Source: Plasmopara viticola
Lineage: Eukaryota; Oomycota; Peronosporomycetes; Peronosporales; Peronosporaceae
Length of the DNA stretch: 64,000 bases
Direction: 5' to 3'
Assembly (NCBI GenBank): GCA_001695595.3
Contig: MBPM02000025.1
Span: 496,001 to 560,000, forward strand
Within the stretch, counting starts at the first letter, position 1, and each line of letters begins with the position of its first letter. Of the stretch, positions 58,611 to 64,000 are shown in pieces. Made by a program: the position numbers and the translations under genes. The notes beneath the pieces were generated by a model. The model did no database searches, was not told the DNA's origin, and saw only the letters and a list, made by a program, of their open reading frames with translations.

Positions 58611-59279
58611 CTTCATCGGATTTAATTATCTTCACAAAAGCACCACTTAAATGCCCGCCTTGGCTTCGTTAATGTGAAGACATCCAACATCAGCTTGGGC
58701 TTATTCTAAACCGTCTTCTGGATACTATAGACCCTTCCCGCAACTCAGGTTGTATACTGGATGAACACAAGCGCTGATATCGTATATTTTGAGTACAGAA
58801 TACTTTAAATGAAAACATGCAACGACTGCTCAAGTATGTCAGCAACTTTCACCTTTTCGAGAAGCTGAAAGAAATCTCGCGCTAACTCCAAGCGACTTAA
58901 CCGCATTACACTGCCAGGAAGCTTGTCAAGCTTTTACTGACTTCAATACGGCTCTTCGCGAGCGCAAATCAATTTTAAAATTTGATCAAGATATGGCAAA
59001 TGCCAAAACTTCTTCAAAACCTTTTTTTCGAGCTCCCGCGGCAACAGCGCTAAAATTTTCGATTTCTTCGGTCGACACACCGACAGGAATTTCGCGGGGC
59101 TCAGACGTCGTCGTTTCGACTCACCGTAAATATTGGGGCACTTTATTCCAGTCGAATTCGGAAGACCTAAATATTCAGCCAAAAGATTTTAATGCTGGAA
59201 AAACTCTAATCTGTTTTACAACACAGCAGCCGAAGACTAAACGCTTTTCAAGTTTCATCATTAAAAGCGCCACTTACAG

Positions 59280-60740
59280 CTAATGACTTCTATTAGGCCA
59301 TTATACACGGCGCGTGGGAAAAGACTAGGACCAGATGGCCTGCCAGCAGAATATTATCAACTTTTTCTCTCCCAATGGGCTCTGGCGTTTGAACTGGTCT
59401 ACGCTTCCCAACTCCGGCTCGGACGCATGACCAAATTTGAACGCCGCGCTTACCTATCTTATTGCAATAAAAGGTAGTCGTTCGAATTTCAAGAACTACA
59501 GCCCACTCTCGTTCCTAAGTAATGACGCCAAATATCGACCAAAAGCCTTGGCTTACCGGCTAAATCAAGTTTTACCTGCACTTTAAAGAGACGACCAATT
59601 TGTGTGTGTGCCTGGTCGGGATATCCGCCACGCATTACGTTACTTTTTGGATCTTCAAACTCACTGCACTAATTGTGATTCGCAGACCTCTGCTGGTGCC
59701 ATTTGCCTCGTTTTTACAAAGGCATTCGACAGTGTCAACTGGCAAGCTTCAGACCTCGTTCTACAGCACTGGGAATTTGGTAAAATATTTCGTCGCTGGG
59801 TTTCAACGTTCTTTACCGTGACATTGGTACAAGTCCTAACTAATGTTTCTCTCTCACAAAATTTTAGCTTGGGAGCAAGCGTTCGCCAAGAAGACCCGCT
59901 ATCTTCAGGTGTCTTTGTTTTTTTTATTGAGCCCCTACTTTGTTACCTTCGGCTCAAAAATCAAGAATTTATATCAAGATACGAGACAGTACTCATCACA
60001 CTATCAGCTTTGCAGACGATGTTACTGGGATTGTCAATGATCTGCACCAAGCTCCATCATTTCTCGCCCGGGCTCAAGGCTTTTGCACTGCGACTGGCAT
60101 GCAAATAAACATCAATAAAGCAGTTATATTTCCGCTTCGACCCTGGGCATCGGCCGACTCCAGCTTACTACAAACTTTGTCCAACATTGAACATCGGATT
60201 TTGAGCAATGAAGAGCACACTGCGCTTCTGAGAATTCTAGTGGGACCCCAGCGCCGGCTAAGCTTACAACTCAATCAACTACTAATCAGATTAAAAAGCT
60301 CTGCGTGGCTTGGCGTTGGAGAGCCCGAACTTTACAAGGTCGTGTTAATGATACAGTCTATACTGTGGCATTTCTTGAGCTCGCAATTGGTTTCCAAAGA
60401 GAAATTAAAATTTTTTGATTATCTCATGAAGAATTTTATTAACAACAAACCATCATCAACAACAACGGAATCAACAATTTGCAGCCAATTTTTCAGCAAG
60501 TGGCACTCCGTGCACCACTCTGCTGGGGGCTTAGATCTTCACAATATTTCAGACTCGGTTGAGCTGCTCCAGTTTACTTTAATTCGACAGCTTATTCGGC
60601 ATTGCAGACAAAGAGTTGGTTCTCCTTCTAAATGGTTCCTCTCTGCACAAGCTGCCTTGGCCTTGGCTCTTCAAGGTCAAGGCATTGGCTTAGACTTTCT
60701 ATACATGCCTCTTCGAACCTCGACTACTACATCTCGTTGA
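59280..60740 (+). pseudogene. LINE reverse transcriptase relic
   Basis: GPDGLPAEYYQLF opens the domain. DQFVCVPGRDIRHALRYF, FTKAFDSVNWQA (first catalytic Asp), GASVRQEDPLSSGVFVFFIEP and ISFADDVTGIV (the ADD box) follow in order. Frames shift at least twice, near 59600 and 59990. The 3' part (59940-60740) is open for 266 codons. Confidence 0.88.
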
Positions 60741-61359
60741 AAAGGTGTACCGAGCTATTGGCAACGCGCGCTTATATCATGGACTACTAAAATTTTGCTA
60801 GAGCTTGTAAACGCCAACCCGGTCTTTAGTAAGCTAACTTGGCCAATTTGGAACAATGTCTTTCTACGCTTTACTTCTGGACGGAAAAGCCTGGCATTAC
60901 CTTATCAAAAATCTTGCCAGTATTTATCCCATCACGAAATTTTACAAATTTATACCCTATGTCAGTGTTTTGGCTGGATTTCTGACACCGTAACGCTTCG
61001 AGAAGCTTTATCTAAGTCCTCTTTTCAATCTGCTCTCTCTCTTACTCGAGTGGCTAAGAGTTTGGCGCCAAGACTAGAAATCCGTTCTCACTATGGCACG
61101 TTTGTTATCTACCCGGCTCCCCCGGCATCCATGATTTCCGCTTTTCATATATGAAAACTTGACGAGTACGACATTGTTAATGCGGATAACGACTTGATTC
61201 GTCGCTTTTTTCACTCGAATATTCCATTTCAACTTCCAATACAGTCCCTAAGTCTTGACAGTTTCGAGCTACCCATTAATTGCTGGTCTACACAATGACG
61301 GCTGCAACGTGATATTATCCTCGTCTTTTTAGGTTTTCTGTTTCGACTTCGACATAATG

Positions 61360-61625
61360 GATTGGAATATCGTTACAAATTTGGCTGGTATAATCAAGAC
61401 ATACAATGCGTTTATGGTTGTTTCGAACCTGGAACTCCTAAACACTTACTAGGGGATTTTTATACAGCAAAACGAATTTGGCGACTATTTCTTCCCCCTA
61501 TTAAATGGATCTTTGCTACTACGATTCGCTGGGAACCCGCACTATTTCTCGTCGACTTAAATGTGCCAAGTTATTGCCGGGATATTTTATGGCGCAAAAC
61601 TGCCTATTCGAATTTTGAATAGTTT
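61360..61625 (+). pseudogene. LINE zinc-binding (zf-RVT-like) region
   Basis: RYKFGWYNQDIQCVYGC and EPGTPKHLLGDFYTAKRIWRLF correspond to the zinc-binding segment after RT. The C..C pair is kept (C at QCVYGC), but the expected His/Cys partners after KHL are altered (KHLLGDF where KHLFWHC-type sequence is usual), so it is degenerate. Confidence 0.7.
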
Positions 61626-62223
61626 TCGATGCTGTATTCTACGGACATTGTGGATAATCCGTAACAAGGCGCTTTACGATGCACCTTGTCTTAAATTTAT
61701 GGGCGCTTTTTTACAGTGCTTAACAATGAAATGCCTCCATTCACATCGGCTATCTAATGTTCTTACGCATTCACGGCTCGCAAACTCGCGCCGATACAAG
61801 TTTCAGCTAGACTCATTCAAACATGAATGGAACCGGCACTTTTTCGAAGACTCATTTATCATGTTTACTGGCGCCTAAATTTTGCATTTTTTTTGCTCGA
61901 TCATAGTGTATTTCATGCTCTTTACTATTGGTTTTGTCCATTGGTATTTTCTACATTTAAAATGCAAAACTGCGTCAGTTTTACTTCACGCGGATGTGTG
62001 GAGTTTTAAAATTACGAAAATTATTTACAATTTCTAACGATATACGCTTTACAGCTTTTTCGGCCTTCCAGACTTTTGCACACTTTACGCTTCATATACT
62101 TTACAAGCTTTATAAGCTGTATTGCGCTTTTAAACGGTTTCATGCTTCATCAACATCAGCCTTCACACGCTTTTCACTTTTATTCCTTGATCGGAGAGCG
62201 TAATCAATTCAGTTTTTTTCTCG

Positions 62224-62450
62224 TGCGGTCGCAAGATTTTTTATATTTTGGGGTGACCGCTTTCGCGATACATGCTAGTCAACTTTCAAGACCAGCGGGC
62301 TTTTCACGCTTTGTTGTGCTTCAAGCCTTTCGCTTCTTATTCTAACGCAAAACTGATTTAAATTATTTCCTTGCGCGGCTGCAAGGCTATTTTATGTTGA
62401 GGTGACCGCTTTCACGATACATGCCTGTCATCTTTCGAGACCGGCGGTTA
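62224..62450. repeat. Two imperfect tandem units, period about 149 bp
   Basis: Sequence around GGTGACCGCTTTCGCGATACATGC at 62255 recurs as GGTGACCGCTTTCACGATACATGC near 62402, with matching flanks (GCGG..GCAAG before; TTTCAAGACCAGCGG or TTTCGAGACCGGCGG after). Position suggests the LINE 3' region or a separate satellite-like repeat. Confidence 0.7.
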
Positions 62451-62453
62451 CAC

Positions 62454-62804
62454 TTAGCTATCGACTACCGCGCTTTCAAGATATTCCAAATGCATATCAA
62501 CTTCTTCTCCCAAAACGAAAGATTTAAAATCTAAAGAATATTCGTCTTCATCATAAACATTCGAGCCCGACTGTTGCCAGGAGATAACTCCGTTTTGCTT
62601 AAGAAAACAGATTTTTTTACGCAAATAGTGGAGCCACGTAAACTGGTCAGGTAAACGGCTTCCCACCACTCGAAATCGTCGCATGCTTTGCTTTAATACC
62701 ACAAAGGGATGATAAAACGTGCGCTCACACCCCGAAAGGCGTGATGTTAGATCGAGTAAAACCAGCTCTGTGACTGGCGCAGCACCTTCCCCGCACATCA
62801 ACAC
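62454..62804 (-). CDS. Orphan hypothetical ORF on the minus strand
   Basis: 116 codons from a GTG; the same frame is open for about 18 further bases upstream (LFYTDV). A first ATG lies at the third codon. Composition looks coding: FYHPFVVLKQSMRRFRVVG, TWLHYLRKKICFLKQNGV, and an acidic C-terminus. No family recognised. A GAG|GTAAGAG site just upstream is a splice-donor sequence rather than an acceptor, so it does not supply a 5' exon. It could be the ORF1 of an oppositely oriented LINE or a lineage-specific gene remnant. Confidence 0.35.
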   Translation of the reverse strand: MLMCGEGAAPVTELVLLDLTSRLSGCERTFYHPFVVLKQSMRRFRVVGSRLPDQFTWLHYLRKKICFLKQNGVISWQQSGSNVYDEDEYSLDFKSFVLGEEVDMHLEYLESAVVDS

Positions 62805-64000
62805 GTCGGTGTAAAATAAATCTCACTCTTACCTCAAGTTACGACTAAAACGCTCTCCTCGAAGTTCTCGACTTTCGCTTTCAATGACGAATTTGATACT
62901 TCATTGCACGACTCAATTACACTTCAGAAGGTAAAATAGTTATCTTTAGGTCATCCAGTTAAGATTTAAAGTATAATGTCACGTATCTTAACCAGGGATA
63001 CAGCTTAAAATGCCGACCCCTTTTTTAAACTGCCAATCGTGCTCGGTAGTTCTCATGGACGACTTTCTGTGGGACTACCAATTCATACATTAAAGCCGCA
63101 CATTCTTTAGGCAACGCGTTTCATTAAGCTCGAGGGTCATAGTTATAGAGCTTACGGTACCAAAGGTAGCATTTCGAACAACCACAGCCAGCTAGTTGCA
63201 GGAGACAAAAACTTGACACAAGAAGCAGCATCGTAAAGATCGGCCTCGCAATTACAGTACCGGATCCTTTGATCATGAAAATAAAGGCGGCTTCATACAA
63301 AGCTATTTAGTGTATCAATGATCACGTCAAGACTTTTCTTGTCTATCTACAGCCTACATCAGAGCCTGCGTCTTTGAATGCCTTCAATTTACAGCTCAGC
63401 GACTGCTGATTAATCGTGTGTGTGGTTGGATCCAGGGTAGCACGACAATTTTTTTTTTAAGAAAAGCTAAATAGAGAATAATCTTCATGAATAGTATCTG
63501 AAGATAGAATACAGTTGGGAACTATAAAAATTGAGAATAAAGCTCGTTCTTGGTATTATTCTGAAATGCTCGCAACACATTGATGAAGCTTTTGTACCTA
63601 CGTTAAGAAAAAGTTGTCGATAGCGACAAAAATGAGATTTGATAAAAAAAAACGCATGCATTTTTGTTTGGGCTTGTATTTCTGATTTTTAAATGTTAAG
63701 ACTTCAGGTTAACGAATATAAATTATGCATGAACACCAGTTCAAGCGAAAAGATTGAGGACAAACCCAGTATTGTCTTTATGCTTGTTCGTTGCGAGTTG
63801 ATATACAAGGCGTTCGTATATTAGTAAGGCGGGGTGATCGCTACTGGACCGTGGCAGCGAACGGACTCGGTAGAAGCGCGAAATATCGATAGCGCGACAA
63901 GGACCGTTTATAAAGCTCATTTTTTTTCACATACATACCAATGAACAATATATCGAGCAGACAGGACAAAAAACGATTTAATGCCTTCGTACGAGTGCCG
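62805..64000. other. Right-end spacer
   Basis: About 1.2 kb, AT-rich with A and T runs. No ORF longer than 60 codons and no motif seen. Confidence 0.4.

Larger units (their letters stand above)
57880..61880 (+). mobile_element. Decayed non-LTR (LINE) retrotransposon
   Basis: Plus-strand remnants in the standard ORF2 order: AP-endonuclease, reverse transcriptase, then an RT-associated zinc-binding region. All are split by frameshifts and stops. The element lies about 400 bases upstream of the SAPS-like gene, in divergent orientation. No poly-A tail or target-site duplication could be identified. Confidence 0.88.

Noticed and set aside
1..64000. CRISPR arrays, tRNA and rRNA genes, RXLR-type effector genes
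   Set aside because: Scanned for regular spacer repeats, tRNA B-box-like sequence and secreted short ORFs with RXLR; none was convincing.

Overview
The window reads as nuclear DNA of an oomycete, most likely a downy-mildew or Phytophthora-type species. The reasons are protein genes without introns or with very short ones (about 55-70 nt), a core promoter resembling the oomycete Inr/FPR element just ahead of the catalase-peroxidase gene, and long AT-richer stretches of decayed copia, gypsy and LINE retroelements between compact gene islands. No bacterial, organellar, tRNA, rRNA or CRISPR feature was found.

Layout. (1) 1-3083: the 3' part of a class III nucleotide cyclase and a kinesin, both on the + strand. 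(2) 3084-8848: gene-poor, with one hypothetical minus-strand ORF, a hairpin beside a short tandem repeat, and a possible LTR end. (3) 8849-13672, minus strand: a mitochondrial Mn-superoxide dismutase gene upstream of a telomerase reverse transcriptase (TERT) gene. TERT is broken into nine exons, and the TEN, TRBD, RT and C-terminal domains can all be followed. (4) 14115-17226: a copia element with both LTRs but no integrase. (5) 17227-34094: repeat desert, including duplicate A (about 24.15-33.4 kb). (6) 34095-38958: a two-gene island of mitochondrial methionyl-tRNA synthetase (minus, four exons) and a probably secreted catalase-peroxidase (plus). (7) 38959-53728: duplicate B (about 40.9-52.7 kb), homologous to A in the same orientation. 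(8) 53729-57469, minus: a 1246-residue intronless protein with a SAPS-like phosphatase-regulator region, a PH-like domain and an NTF2/SnoaL-like C-terminus. (9) 57.9-61.9 kb: a decayed LINE. (10) 62-64 kb: a short tandem repeat, an orphan minus-strand ORF and featureless sequence.

The genes do not form a pathway. They are separate housekeeping or stress genes: cyclic-nucleotide signalling, microtubule motor, telomere maintenance, two peroxide/superoxide defence enzymes, mitochondrial translation and phosphatase regulation. The main structural signal is the A/B pair. Each copy carries remnants of one gypsy element on + followed by another on -, converging tail to tail. Shared composite order suggests that one stretch was duplicated as a unit, although one integrase block sits in a different place in A and B.

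All calls come from reading the sequence and from remembered family motifs. No database search, alignment program or splice predictor was run. Exon joins were chosen by hand from GT..AG sites that keep frame and restore family motifs.
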